DNA of 64,000 nucleotides from Syncephalis fuscata (taxonomy: Eukaryota; Zoopagomycota; Zoopagomycetes; Zoopagales; Piptocephalidaceae), in assembly GCA_025786725.1 (NCBI GenBank), contig JAHLTZ010000010.1, positions 558,001 to 622,000 of the forward strand, written 5' to 3'. Made by a program: the position numbers and the translations under genes. The notes beneath the pieces were generated by a model. That model was not told the origin of the DNA. It saw only the letters and a program-made list of their open reading frames with translations, and ran no database searches. This document shows, in pieces, positions 23,735 to 35,006 of this stretch. Position 1 is the stretch's first letter; every line of letters begins with the position of its first letter.

Positions 23735-24167
23735 TCAATTATTCAATGAAAACATATTATTCAAAGTTATTGCTAAAATTAAAATTACATAGCAGTATAG
23801 AACACTTTAGATAGACGCAATAGACATTGAGAATGTTAGAATAAAAAGTATTGGCCTGATAAACATATTGTTTATTATTTGGTCCAAATTATTGTTCAAT
23901 ATATTTATTACAATTATATAAATAGTCAGGGCAGGACCCTGATGGGAATAAATACCAAAAAGCCAAATTATTGCGTAAATTGTGTTTTTACATCACTTAG
24001 TGAATAGGTGATATAATTACAAGATTTAATGGTATATATGCATTATCTATACTTTTATGACAGTGCTACATCGGACAAAAAATAGCGACACGTTGCATAA
24101 TACTAATATTTATACCAATGATGCGCAATTGAATGATAAACTATTTGTGTGTAAAAATAATAGAATT

Positions 24168-24617
24168 TTAGAGTGCAATAAATAATAACGTGCCGAGTAG
24201 CAGGCCACTTAGCACTTGTAGCCAGTATATTGGCAGTGTATGTCCGGTAGAAGCAGCCATGATCATCATATATTCCGCGCTAACATTTGACCACATAAAA
24301 GACCATTCAACTTTAGTTTTAAATGCCTGCAATCGATTATCTAATAGCAGACATATCAGCTCGTTGGGATATGCAATAACGTTAGGCCAAATGGATCCGA
24401 TGCTGCAACTTTTTACCGGCGATTTTGCAGTACCAATACAAGAATTGAATGGATCGTATCCAATCTCATTATTACGAAGAATTGTTTCAGGAAATGAAGC
24501 AAATTGGCCGACCAATAAAGCTGATGTAAGTAGTTCCGACTTTGGTATAGCGTATACGCCCATAAGCATGCCTTCTGTTACAATGATCGATGCATTGACA
24601 TACCGAGCTTTTCTCAT
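24168..24617 (-). CDS. Unrecognised protein with C-terminal hydrophobic tail
   Basis: 149-aa open frame, possibly the 3' exon of a longer gene because the same frame stays open to about 24745 upstream without another ATG. Distinct features are GYDPFNSCIGT, GSIWPNVIAYPNELICLLL, NRLQAFKTKVEWSFMW, SNVSAEYMMI and a final hydrophobic segment (LQVLSGLLLGTLLFIAL) preceded by AAS, which would suit a GPI signal or a membrane anchor. Similar residues in a duplicate copy at 23540-23734 support this strand being the coding one. The opposite strand is also open (24190-24699) but shows no anchor or signal. I do not recognise the family. Confidence 0.4.
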   Translation of the reverse strand: MRKARYVNASIIVTEGMLMGVYAIPKSELLTSALLVGQFASFPETILRNNEIGYDPFNSCIGTAKSPVKSCSIGSIWPNVIAYPNELICLLLDNRLQAFKTKVEWSFMWSNVSAEYMMIMAASTGHTLPIYWLQVLSGLLLGTLLFIAL

Positions 24618-24967
24618 GGAGCATATTATGCCTAGTGATTTTGGGTTAACAAAGACCTCAAATGCTTTTCCCTTATATGTGGCAATCAGTGATGTGTAAG
24701 TAATAAACGCTCCATTAATTGATATCCATGTTTACCTGCGTGTAAAATAGGGCCAGTAAAGTAAAAAGCACATATAAATAGTGCATGTTGCTATAATAAT
24801 AATGCTTGTAATGCTAATGGATTGGCAATTGAGTAGAAATATACAAAGGTAGTAGGAAATATAGCACTTTGAAGGCATCACGATGATATATTAATAGAAA
24901 AAAGGCCTGTAAGACTTTGCAGTCCATGGTTGCACGACAATTGCCTATTTTCTTTTAATATAAAGCA

Positions 24968-26527
24968 ATGGCCATTGAACATGGTAAACGGCCTGTATAT
25001 TTTATTCTTTGTTTAGTTCTGCATTTTCAATTTTTGCATCCATTCAGCATGTTATCTGCCGGGACACGGCAAGACGACCCAAAGCGACTTATTATAGCCC
25101 GTTGCATTATCATTAGCTTGATAGTAGCTGGTCTTGCCACCATCACTATTATCCAAGCCAAAAAAGCTGCAAATCCTGTATATATCTATCAAACAAGTGA
25201 ATCAACAGGAACAATAGCTCTTCCAGCATTTATTTTCTATAGCCCAACCAGCTCATTAAGCAACGCTACTCTAGATATGTTTGGGGTATTTATGCGTATA
25301 GGCTCAATACGGCAGGTTGACCAAACTTTAAAAACCGGATTGACCAAACTAACATGGGGCGAGGAAATAGTTAACGGACTTGATTCAGCATCATTGGATC
25401 TTCTAAACCAAATTTCTCCTGTATGGTGTTTCCAGCCAACAGATACGTGGCAATTTACACCAAAGGGAGGATTGATTGATTTTAATTCGACAGCGATAAG
25501 AAATTATACCGATATAACTCTTACAATAACACCTAACCCAACGGTTAATACTACAGAAGGCATGAACAACGTACAGCACGAAATTCAAGTGGTGCTTTTG
25601 GAGGATTCAAATGCACTTCTTCGGGCGCGTAGTAAACATGAGCCTATCGATATTATGACCATTAGCAATAGTTTGAAATTGAAAACCAAATGGAGACAGG
25701 AACAATTTATTAATTTTCGTCAATATGAAGTTCAATCAGGAAAGAAGACTACTATAAAATACGATGCTCAGTCCGCACTAATTTCTACACCAGCAAATGT
25801 AGCGCATATTACAATATTGCCTCAAAATATTCCAACAAGTGATGGTAAACATTTTCTATATGAACGACGTCGTAAACAAGCAAATTTTTCGTGGCTGGAT
25901 TTTTATGGTTCAATAGGTGGTGCTTTGACTGTTTCTTTATCTTCGTTTGCGTTCTTATTTGGCCAACGTCGACTACGTCCTTGGGGTGTTATTCAGCGAT
26001 TTGTGTTTCGAAACCGAATACTCGGCAAGTTTCCTAAATCAGTGGTTGAGATTAACACAATGTTTATGCCAAAGAAAAAAACTTCAACTGAGCATGGTTC
26101 TGCTTTTAACCAAGCTGATATTACGTCAAATTCAAACCTAAATTTGAATAATGGCAATACAACTTAGAAAATGCTAATAAATCGGATTCAAATATCGACA
26201 ATCATAACAATAATCGACAATCGGCATTTCTCAATTTATCGGTAGATTCAGCTGAACGGACTATGGTTGCAGATAATGAATCACTCGTTCAAGAAGTCGC
26301 GCAGCTTAAAGCTTTGGTTTATTCACTATGGAGCCAGAAATGACTCAAACTCTGAAGTATCAAGATTCAATTCTAACGAATACAATGAGATCCGTTTTGC
26401 CGAACTTGAGTCTTTTCGTCAGCGTGTAGAATCATTTTATTTAGCTGATGATATATTTGTTAAACACGATGACAGCAAGGAAAAGCAGCAATCTAAATCA
26501 AAAGTTATAGCAGAGCTGAATTGGTAA
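24968..26527 (+). CDS. Two-span membrane protein of unknown function (two frame breaks near the C-terminus)
   Basis: About 519 aa. One hydrophobic segment near residues 41-62 (LIIARCIIISLIVAGLATIT), a 250-residue lumenal or extracellular part with several N-glycosylation sequons (NATL, NYTD, NTTE, NSTA), and a second membrane segment near residues 313-333 (YGSIGGALTVSLSSFAFLF). A basic RRLRPWGVIQRFVFRNRILG motif follows it. Similar layouts with an RPWG-x-Q motif occur in uncharacterised fungal proteins (from memory). The main frame stops at 26165-26167; an Asn-rich stretch and a coiled-coil tail (LVQEVAQLKALVYSLW, then ELESFRQRVESFY) continue in shifted frames to the stop at 26525. One break behaves as a missing base, the other as an extra A in an AAA run near 26337. 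Function unknown. Confidence 0.6.
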
Positions 26528-26894
26528 GCTTGATTAAGTTTGGATAGAATACACGTCATACTACTTTGCATGTGTTTTAATAAAATGATGTTTATTGCAA
26601 CATGATACGCCTCAACTGTGCATCACCATGGATTGGCAATTTTCAAACAGGGGTACATTTATATGGCGGTGTAACCTTATGGACTGCATTTCATGTGTTC
26701 ATATTGGTATAAGAACTAACGTGTTTCTTGAAATGGCTATCATTTATGCCATAAACGCCTTCTCTGACACTCGTCTTCCGCCTGTCGACCAGTCACAGCT
26801 TGTCGCTTTTTATTTTGTAGTTTTTGTTTAGCCGGTCTAAACATACCATATTATCGAATTAGCACATAGTGTATTTACCTGTTACTTTATCACC

Positions 26895-27362
26895 ATGCAA
26901 TTCTTCTCTGCTATTATCTTATGTCTACTATCAGTTGCTACTGTCTGGACACTACCAATAACAAATGAGCATGGCAATAAAGAAGCCAACGATAGTGCCA
27001 TGGTAAAGATGTTTAACTACATCAATAATCATCGTGTTCAAAAAAACCTTCCAACACTTATTATGGAGCCATGCCTTTATTATGTGGCTTATCGTCGCAG
27101 CAAAGAATTAGACACTGTCCCCAAACTGACATACTGTGTAGCCAATTCATTGAAACTTGCTCCTAATGAATGTGACGCAAAAATACCGCGTGATACATCT
27201 TTGATTCAATGGATTAAACTCGTTAATACCGACACATTTGAATCAAAAGCTCAAGAGGAAAATTTTATAAATTATATTGAAATGCCAACATCTGAATACA
27301 TTGGACTTGATGTAATTTCTGACTCAGACGAAGGACAAGCCTGGACGATTATACTTGCTTAA
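26895..27362 (+). CDS. Divergent secreted CAP-like protein
   Basis: 155 aa, single exon, intact, with a signal peptide (MQFFSAIILCLLSVATVWT). The mature part keeps the start and end of a CAP domain: MVKMFNYINNHRVQKNLPTL and LIMEPCLYYVAYRRSKEL parallel LVNEERARHNKPAL and LIMDPCLLKAAKAHSD of the tetra-CAP protein, and GQAWTIILA parallels YWTQLFA. The central signatures (H-x-LPGE, AENVG, HRxNI) are lost. Either a decaying or a rapidly diverging CAP paralogue at the edge of the cluster. Confidence 0.6.
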   Translation: MQFFSAIILCLLSVATVWTLPITNEHGNKEANDSAMVKMFNYINNHRVQKNLPTLIMEPCLYYVAYRRSKELDTVPKLTYCVANSLKLAPNECDAKIPRDTSLIQWIKLVNTDTFESKAQEENFINYIEMPTSEYIGLDVISDSDEGQAWTIILA

Positions 27363-27567
27363 TAAATCTAATAAATACACTGTATTTTCAATTTTTTACC
27401 AATATTATTGTGTAATTGCATTAATGGCCATCATTTTGTCTTTAACAATACGATTAAACAAATCACTGGGTTTAGAGCAGTTGCTTATTATATCATTTTA
27501 TTCCAATAGTAAAAGTATTAAATGGAGTACAAAAAACAGTTGCACTGTTGCCTAGTAAATGGAGCTA

Positions 27568-29798
27568 TTTTACTTTGACCTCCTATCTTAAACTGAAGGA
27601 CAAAAAGATCCATAATTAAAGATAAATCGTCCATCAGTTTTTACTACTGAAAAGTGCTATTTGTTAAAGCAGTGCACATCAACTCCGATTGAACTAATCA
27701 GAGTCAATTAATCTGCACTATTTTCAATATTTGATATCAGTGTTAATAAATGGTAAATAGTATTTCATGCTACTTACAATAAAATGTTACATTTGATTAT
27801 GTGCTGATGCAACAGTGTCAGTTTGATTTCTTATAATAATAGGTGGTAAGAAATCAGAAGGCTTGATTCACCACTGGCCATTGTACTGAATATACTGTGC
27901 ATGTTTCTGCTGGCATTAACATTACGCTGCCATACCGTACGACAATCATTGTTTTGACAAACAATACGCTATGCATTGTGCTGTTATGTTCTTCCAAATG
28001 TAAACCTGCCATCTCCTTTTTCTTGCATTTGGAGCAGAATTTTGATGTATTGTATTCATCAATATCTACAATCACCAAAAGTTCTTATCGCTCAGCAGTT
28101 TTGAACACCTTTCTGCAACGACTGACCAGTCCAGCGGCCTTGTCTTTCATAAAAGTGGCAAATCGAGTAGCTCCAAAAGCAATAAGTGTAATTTTATCAT
28201 CAAGTGGCCGAATAGGTAGAGGCTATGTGCTAGTTTATATGTTAATAAATGCCAATCCATATTATTGTTGTTATAAAGTATTCAAAGCATTACAATTTGA
28301 TATTTAATGTCACTCACCATTCAATTCCATGTTAAATATATTAAAATCAAAAGTTGAAAATGAAATAATACATAGCATGTATATAGTAATGCAACAACAC
28401 TAATACAATCAAATAGAACAATTAACTAAATAATTATTGATATTATTGCTAAGATAGCTAATGTGATTGTAATCGTAGTAAATGTAACTCATTAAAATAT
28501 GTTAATATTCAATTAATTTTTCTACATATGGCTAACAATGATCAACCTTAAATATTTTTAAAAAAATTAAATGATGCATTACATCCTTTATTTAAATTAA
28601 TTTATTAACAAAACTTTGATAGAAAGTAATATAATTATATTGTGCATAACAATATAACTTGATTGAAACGAATTCTGCTTGGGACTCAAAATAAATAATG
28701 TAACATATCATTTGATTTTTTGGAACATTTAAGACCTATCATTGTTGGCTATGTGTAGGAAGATTAATTGAATATCAATAGAAGCCATATGTTTGATTCC
28801 ATGTCATTCCGCAGTCGTTGCTGTTATTGTACTAATACATACATGCTATATATTATTTCATTTTTAGCCTTTAACTTTTAATACTTGTTAATCGAATTAA
28901 GTAAAATGCATCATAATATAAAATGTTGTGTGTCATTTAACATTATTATACAATCTAATTGAATTCATAAATCATTATAGTATGATTTGTGGTTAAAATG
29001 GCTATTTTTAATAATATGCAATCTATTAAACATGATGATGGGTGGTGAGTGACATCAATCATCAAATACCCATCATTGTAAATTTATTATCCAATATGCA
29101 TATATTATCACAGTATGTGTTATTACCATCTATACCCGTCACTTTGCTTGATTAACATTAAATTCATGACTAGTTGACATGATCTAGTTTATTATAAATA
29201 ATCTTAATAAAACATAACTCCGTTTATATTCATATTGTTTGTTCTATTAATATAACTCAGTAAACAAACTAGGCGCGATAAGTCAATTTTTATTAATAAA
29301 AGAGCTGGAACCATACCGACAAATATATTTATAAAACAATATCATCAGTAAAATAAGAAGGATAAATATTAATGCATAAACAAATGCCATTATTATAGAA
29401 CATGATATTATAATTGACGACTAAACTTGTAAGTATTAGATTCAGTATATGAGTAACAATGTTTATTGAATGTTAAATGAAATACTTGTAAACATATCTA
29501 TTCTAAACTACGCCTTTGTATACATAATTAAATAATAATCCATCAAGAGAGAAAGAAAAAGAGTTAATAAAAAAATTAGTATAAATGGTCATACCAACAC
29601 ACCACTTGAGTAAATAAATGTTTAATATTATTGCTAATACGATGTTCTGTTAGATTTAATTTATTTTATGGAAATGATAATGTTATTACATTACGTTAAT
29701 ATTTATTGTAAATGATAATTTAAATACAAATCATTTAAATCGTTACAATGGATTGCGTAAAATAATTTATTGCGTTGAATGGGGGAATCAAAGTAAAA
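27568..29798. mobile_element. TIR transposon with TnpB/Fanzor-like gene remnant (element A)
   Basis: Bounded by inverted ends: left TTTTACTTTGACCTCC at 27568, right GGGGGAATCAAAGTAAAA ending at 29798, whose complement is TTTTACTTTGATTCCCCC. The first 11 bases are identical and the following C-rich bases similar. About 2.2 kb, AT-rich. The left about 250 bp recur almost identically at 38111-38350. A broken zinc-ribbon nuclease gene lies at 27841-28310 on the minus strand. A segment at about 28490-28560 is inverted at about 28730-28800. No clear target-site duplication. Probably an inactive copy. Confidence 0.6.
27841..28310 (-). pseudogene. TnpB/Fanzor-like transposase C-terminus (broken)
   Basis: Minus-strand remnant. 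The readable core is IVDIDEYNTSKFCSKCKKKE, then LHLEEHNSTMHSVLF, and after a single-base frame break CRTVWQRNVNASRNM. This is the RuvC-III/zinc-ribbon end typical of TnpB and eukaryotic Fanzor-type nucleases: DE-x-x-TS-x-x-CxxC ... C ... C, then WxRDVNAARN-like. Upstream, across a stop, DKITLIAFGATRF and a basic helix fit the preceding region. The N-terminal part, RuvC-I and RuvC-II are not seen, so this copy cannot be functional. Assignment to TnpB/Fanzor rather than another zinc-ribbon transposase family is by motif only. Confidence 0.6.
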
Positions 29799-30369
29799 TT
29801 CAATTAATTGAAGGGTGCACATTACTGCTGCACTATGGCGAGATGGACTCCTGTTAATACAGGATTGCACCTTGGCTTTCTACTACTATTACTAGTTTTC
29901 ACATGTGGCTGAAAATCATTTGCCGATTTTAACCGCTATCACTTCCACCAAGGCCTCAGTGGACTGTCCATTTATGGTCGATTCTTTACAATATGAGTAT
30001 GAACATGAGACAGACGTGTTCGTATGCATGTGTGTATCAGATATATGTTTGCTTGGTCTGACTGCTCTCTTCAATTAATAATATTTTTATTATGATTTAG
30101 TTCAACTCTTCCTTCTTCCCACACACACACCGGCCAGGCTTGTCCTTACTCTTTCTTTTTCTTTCTCTTGCTCTTATCCCTTTATAGTTTTGATATTTTT
30201 GTTGACTCAGCTTTCTATTGATTTTCCATTTCTGTCTACCAAGTGGAATTCTTTAAACGAGTCAAGACACCACACATTTCTACGATTGTCGGGTATCTTT
30301 TAGCCGTTTAACGACTGCAAGTTATTGACTGACGCTAAAGCCACAGCCAACACACACACACGTTGCATT
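29799..30369. other. Promoter region of the GRASP gene
   Basis: Between the transposon's right end and the GRASP start codon. Pyrimidine-rich tracts (CTTTCTTTTTCTTTCTCTTG near 30150) and a CA run just upstream of the ATG (about 30350-30361) are visible. No other gene recognised. Confidence 0.4.
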
Positions 30370-31645
30370 ATGGGTAATGAACAGTCTACTCCTGTGGAGG
30401 AATCTAATGGCTTCCACGTACTTCGAGTAAGTTATTGCGGCAATTCTTATAGTTTGTATAACTATTACATTGCCATTCAAGGCCGACCTGTTATGAAACG
30501 TAACTAAGTATTTAATAATCATATAGGTAACTGAAAACTCACCAGCCCAAGATGCAGGAATTCAACCGTTTTTTGACTTTATTCTATCTATCAATGGCAC
30601 TCGTCTGGTAAGTACGCTGGTTAGTTTGCTTGTGTAGACAGTTGGTAAAGCGGTTGTTGTACTGAATGGATGTCACATGTTGATTCAGCGGAGTTACATT
30701 CATCTCGTGACCTAACCTTTGTCGTGGTACAGGACAAACCTGGATCTGAGCTCACCGACCAATTGCTATTGAATATGGGGAAGGAAGTGACACTACTCGT
30801 TTATTCAAGTAAAGATCAGAATGTTCGGGTAAGTAACAGTGTGTTGTGCTCATTTTGGTCAATCAGTTAACTGTTGTGATCATAGAGGTGAAACTAACAC
30901 CAAGTAATCAATGGTCGGGATCTGCCAAAGACGGACTTATCGGCTGTGCTATACGGTTCTGCACCTATGCAGCGGCCAGCGAGAATGTGTGGCATATTTT
31001 GGTAAGAACAATGAACACTGCATATGCAGTCCAAAGTATATTTATCCTGTGCTTATATGTACATTGATTGGTTATGTAGGATGTGGCACCCAACTCACCT
31101 GCAGCAACCGCTGGCTTACAGGCCCATACCGACTATGTTATTGGCACAATGCATCGCCACCTTGAAACACAAGCGGACTTTTCTCGCCTAATGGAGGAAC
31201 ATCAAGGCGTGCCTGTTCAGCTTTTAGTGTATAACCGTCATTGGGATACATGTCGTGAAGTGACTATCGTGCCCGATAAGAACTGGGGCGGTCAAGGTTC
31301 ATTGGGCTGCGATGTGGGCTATGGGTAAGTGAGATACGGCAGGCACTTGTGCCATGCTCTGCTATGTGCAGTTAAGTATCGGCTAATGCTTACGGGCGAT
31401 AGTTCTTACATTATAGTTACTTGCACCGAATCCCCGCTCGAAACGACTTCCAACCAGAAGACAGCAGCGAGCAACATCACACGCTTCGCCACGCCAGTCA
31501 ATCCGCCGGTCAAGATGGATCGACCACTGGCGATCAATCAAGCATCCAAGGCATTGATGCCACCATCACCACCAGTGTCGAAGCAGTCGCAACGACGGGC
31601 CCGCAGTCCGACACCGTCACCGACACTCGAGCTTCAGGACTTTAA
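30370..31645 (+). CDS. GRH1: Golgi reassembly-stacking protein (GRASP55/65 family)
   Basis: Six exons: 30370-30426, 30527-30607, 30733-30828, about 30867 (or 30888)-31001, 31080-31324, 31417-31645; about 280 aa. MGNEQST gives an N-myristoylation glycine. Two PDZ-like GRASP domains follow: [33 protein letters not shown] and [29 protein letters not shown], ending in the conserved [25 protein letters not shown] proteins tether Golgi cisternae and act in unconventional secretion (Grh1 in yeast). Exon 3 starts at the AG before GACAAACC, and exon 4 is ambiguous between two acceptors. The Ser/Thr/Gln-rich tail ends at 31643, but a second open frame (+1) runs to 32246 and also looks coding; see findings. 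Confidence 0.88.
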
Positions 31646-32619
31646 GTGGGATCCAAAGCTTGGCCCACGACCAAAATTGCCTTGGGCAGACGAGGAAGAG
31701 GATAGTAATGAAAACAAAGCGAGAAATGATAGTAGTATTACGACAATAAATGAGTGGATGCCTGCTGCTGCCCAATTTGTTACTGGCGCTGTGCCGCAGC
31801 GCAAAATGTCGACTGCTTCTGTTATTGGACGTCGTTTACGTCTGGCTACTAAACGGCGTCGCACTGCCGATTCTAATAACACTAACACCACCATCACACA
31901 ATCTTCCATACCTACCATATCAGTGAATTCACTCGAAAGAGCTAAGACATTAGAACCATCTTTAACAAATCAATTATTGGAACCTAAAATGCCTACACGT
32001 AGCAAAAGTGCTACGAGTAAGCCAGTGGCCCGAACTAACACTACAGGTCACAATACGATTATTCGGTCTGGACTTGGTTCACAGTCTACTACAACATTGT
32101 CAAAATCTACGTCTTCTATTTACATGCCAAAATGCGAACAACGGCATTCTAGCTCCACTGATTTGCCTCATGGTCTAGCACTGGCGGCCATGCGATATAG
32201 ACAGCCTAACTATTTACGTGCTCTTACTAAGATTCATGTATGTTAGATACATACACTTTTCTTTTTCCATCTTTATTCATTTCCATATTTTATTAATTCC
32301 TATTCGTGCTTACGATGCAGCCTATAGGCTTAGACGGCGTTTAACATAATTTTCTCATTTTCTACTGCGATATTGCATTCATTTTCTTTGTTGTCATGTA
32401 TTGATTTGTCTATTGGGACATTTCATTTATTCTTTTTTAAGTAATTGCTTTTGGCTTCTATAATCATTTATTTGCAGTGTTTTCTACACTGGCAAGTAAT
32501 TAATAAAATTCGAATAAATAATAATAAATACGTTTTGAATACTCAGTTATTTATGAAAATAATTTATTTAATAATGAATGTAAACAAAAACTGCCTAAAG
32601 TGCAGAACAAATAATATGC
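31646..32619. other. Possible extension of the GRASP C-terminal region, then spacer
   Basis: From about 31440 to 32246 the plus strand is open in a frame one base ahead of the GRASP tail. It reads as a low-complexity regulatory tail: [40 protein letters not shown], then Ser/Thr-rich sequence. It has no ATG with a plausible upstream context, so it is more likely an alternative or true C-terminus of GRASP than a separate gene. 32247-32619 is AT-rich spacer. Confidence 0.4.
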
Positions 32620-32882
32620 TTATTGTTTAAAAAACAACGTCATAGCAATAGCAAAAATAGCTAATGCGAACTGAGAATGAGATTTGGTGGCGATGTTATT
32701 AAAATACTGTTTGAAGTTGGCTGAACTGACGATTCGTAACTAATTAGCGTATTGTTATTTAAATTGGCCAGCATTTGTGTCATACACGCTTCATTATTTT
32801 CGCACTGAAATATCACATTAACACTCGTAACAGCTGCGACAAAAAACGTCAGAAAAAGCAATGATAATATTGGTAGGCGCAT
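32620..32882 (-). CDS. Small secreted, possibly GPI-anchored protein (one frame break)
   Basis: A clear signal peptide (MRLPILSLLFLTFFVAAVTS) begins the frame. A short mature region with a Cys pair (QCENNEACMTQMLANLNNN) follows. The open frame stops at 32661-32663. One base earlier in phase, the sequence reads SHSQFALAIFAIAMTLFF and ends KQ-stop at 32620, a typical GPI-attachment hydrophobic tail. With a single missing base near 32700 the length is a multiple of three (87 aa). No family recognised. Same layout and strand as the Ser/Thr-rich protein at 34582-35006. Confidence 0.5.
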
Positions 32883-34581
32883 GTTGTAAGACGAGGGCTG
32901 TCCTAAATGGTTCGTACTTAGGTGTACATGCTAATTGTGAATAGAAACGGATAATAATACTTATTGCAAAAACAACGGTTATAGCTCCTAATCGATGGCT
33001 TATATTATTACCAGGTTAGCCACCAACAATTTTGTTTTATACAAAAAACCAAAAGTATCTAGCCAATGCCAGAGCTTAAGTATGCCAAGAAAACCAATAG
33101 GCGTGAAACAAAAGAAAAGAAGCCTTTGGTGTGTACGACCTGTGATCCAGTGCAACTGAAACATCATTGTGCATAATATAACATAGCGTTGTAAACTGAC
33201 ATGTTGCTAGATGTATTATTAGCACGAGGCATTGGCAGCGTGATCTTCTATATTATGATTCAACCGTCACATTGAGGACCTACAAGGATATGTCATGATA
33301 TGCTATAGTGTATTGGTATGTGATTTTCTGTTTATTGAAACTTGACTTGAACCTTGTAAAAAACACTATATTGAGACATCCATGAACGTGTATAGCTCAT
33401 TTCTTGGCTAAATGAGACTAAAATGGTATAGTTAAAGCAACGCCACTACTCTTACTATAATAGTGCATCAGGACAATTAGTTGATATGGCAGTTTGTAAA
33501 AAAAGATAATTAGCATGAAAAATATAGGCCTATAACATTGGGATTATCAAAATATATCGCCATTAGATAGGCCACTATGTAATATGTATAAAACTGTTAG
33601 ATTAATAATTTGATGCTTGGCTATTTGTAATACAGTTTGTTATTTAGAATCAGCTGTAAATATTGTAGCAACAATGTAATGTAACTATTTAGTTTAATCA
33701 ATTGCTAATTTTGATGTTTTGAATGTAGTTAATAATAGAACATTGGGTATAAGCGCCATCCGTAAAAACCGGTTTATTAAAAAGCGGTACCGCACAATAC
33801 CGAGATAATTACCGCATGAATATAATATGGGGTTGGCGTATATATATATATATATAATTAGTTACGGATAAATAAACAACATATAGTTTCATTTTCTAAA
33901 AGTATTTTTATTAATAGCTTTTTTTTTAAAATGCTTTTAAATTTATTTATAAATAACCATATTAAAAAATAACTAAACATAGCAATAGCGTATTATAGTG
34001 CTATTATTATAGTGACTATATTGCTAAATACTGAATATAAATAAAACTGTTTTAATATTTTATTGGTTTACTTGATTGTTGTGGCAATTAGAACATCCAC
34101 AGTTGAAAAAAACGTGTTATAGTTTATATATAATAATAGTCAAACCTCGCCTTTTTATTATCGTGTAATACTATAGTTTCATAAGCACTAAACTGACATG
34201 ATGCCTACCTTTTTTTATTTAGTTTAATGTAAATTAAAAGGTCGTACAAACATTTATTAATAAATTTAAATTAAAAACAATTTAGTGAGCTTTAAATACT
34301 GAACTATAAATAAGGTTATGTTAATAATTATTACCTTTTACTTAATATTTTAAATACAAATAATAATGGAAATACTCAACAATTTTATTATTATATATTG
34401 TATCGATAATATTGCATAGCTGTATATTACACTTTGTGCTGTTACACAGATTCTACACTGATCATTTCAACCACTGTAAATGGAGGCAATGTATATTAAT
34501 TATAAACAACGCTTACTATTAAGTATATTATAAAAAATTTATTATGCAATAGCAAGCATGGTATTTATTACAAATAAGTAA
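32883..34581. other. AT-rich intergenic region
   Basis: 1.7 kb with no recognisable gene. Contains a (TA)n run at about 33839-33857 and many poly-A/T stretches. No RNA gene or transposon end found by eye. Confidence 0.45.
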
Positions 34582-35006
34582 TTAAATAACCAATTTGGCG
34601 ATACCAGCAGTCACAGCAGTTAAAGAGATGAGCAAGGTAGATTGCGTGAATGAGTTGGCCTGTACTGCAGAAGCAGCGCTAGATACAGTGTCACTATCCG
34701 AGGAAGTTGGAGTGGTAGTGGCATCGGTGCCGGATGAGGTTGTCGAGCCAGTGTTGTCGGTTGTGAACTGCCACTAGAGTCGGTAGTGTCGGTAGGGGAT
34801 GTGACCGTATCTGAGCTCACGCTGGTGGAAGCGGAGGTAGTCGGGCTAGCACTAGAGCTAGAGCTGACACTAGAGGAGACGGATCCTGCGTCCTGGGGCG
34901 AAGCAATGGTACTGGTGGAAACGAAAGCAACTATACAGATGAATAGGAGAAGTGCCACCAAAGATGGGCGACGGCTGGAGACGGATGCAGCAGAAAAGAC
35001 ACGCAT
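34582..35006 (-). CDS. Ser/Thr-rich GPI-anchored-type surface protein (one frame break)
   Basis: About 141 aa. The signal region (RRPSLVALLLFICIVAFVS after a Ser/Arg-rich start) is followed by an almost pure Ser/Thr/Ala region suited to O-mannosylation. Near 34768 the frame slips by one; the continuing frame gives STTSSGTDATTTPTSSDSD, then AASAVQANSFTQST and a hydrophobic end (LLISLTAVTAGIAKLVI-stop), a GPI signal. The unshifted frame instead becomes Pro/Arg/Leu-rich and loses the anchor. One missing base makes the length a multiple of three. Likely a cell-wall or surface mucin-like protein; no enzymatic role seen. Confidence 0.6.
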
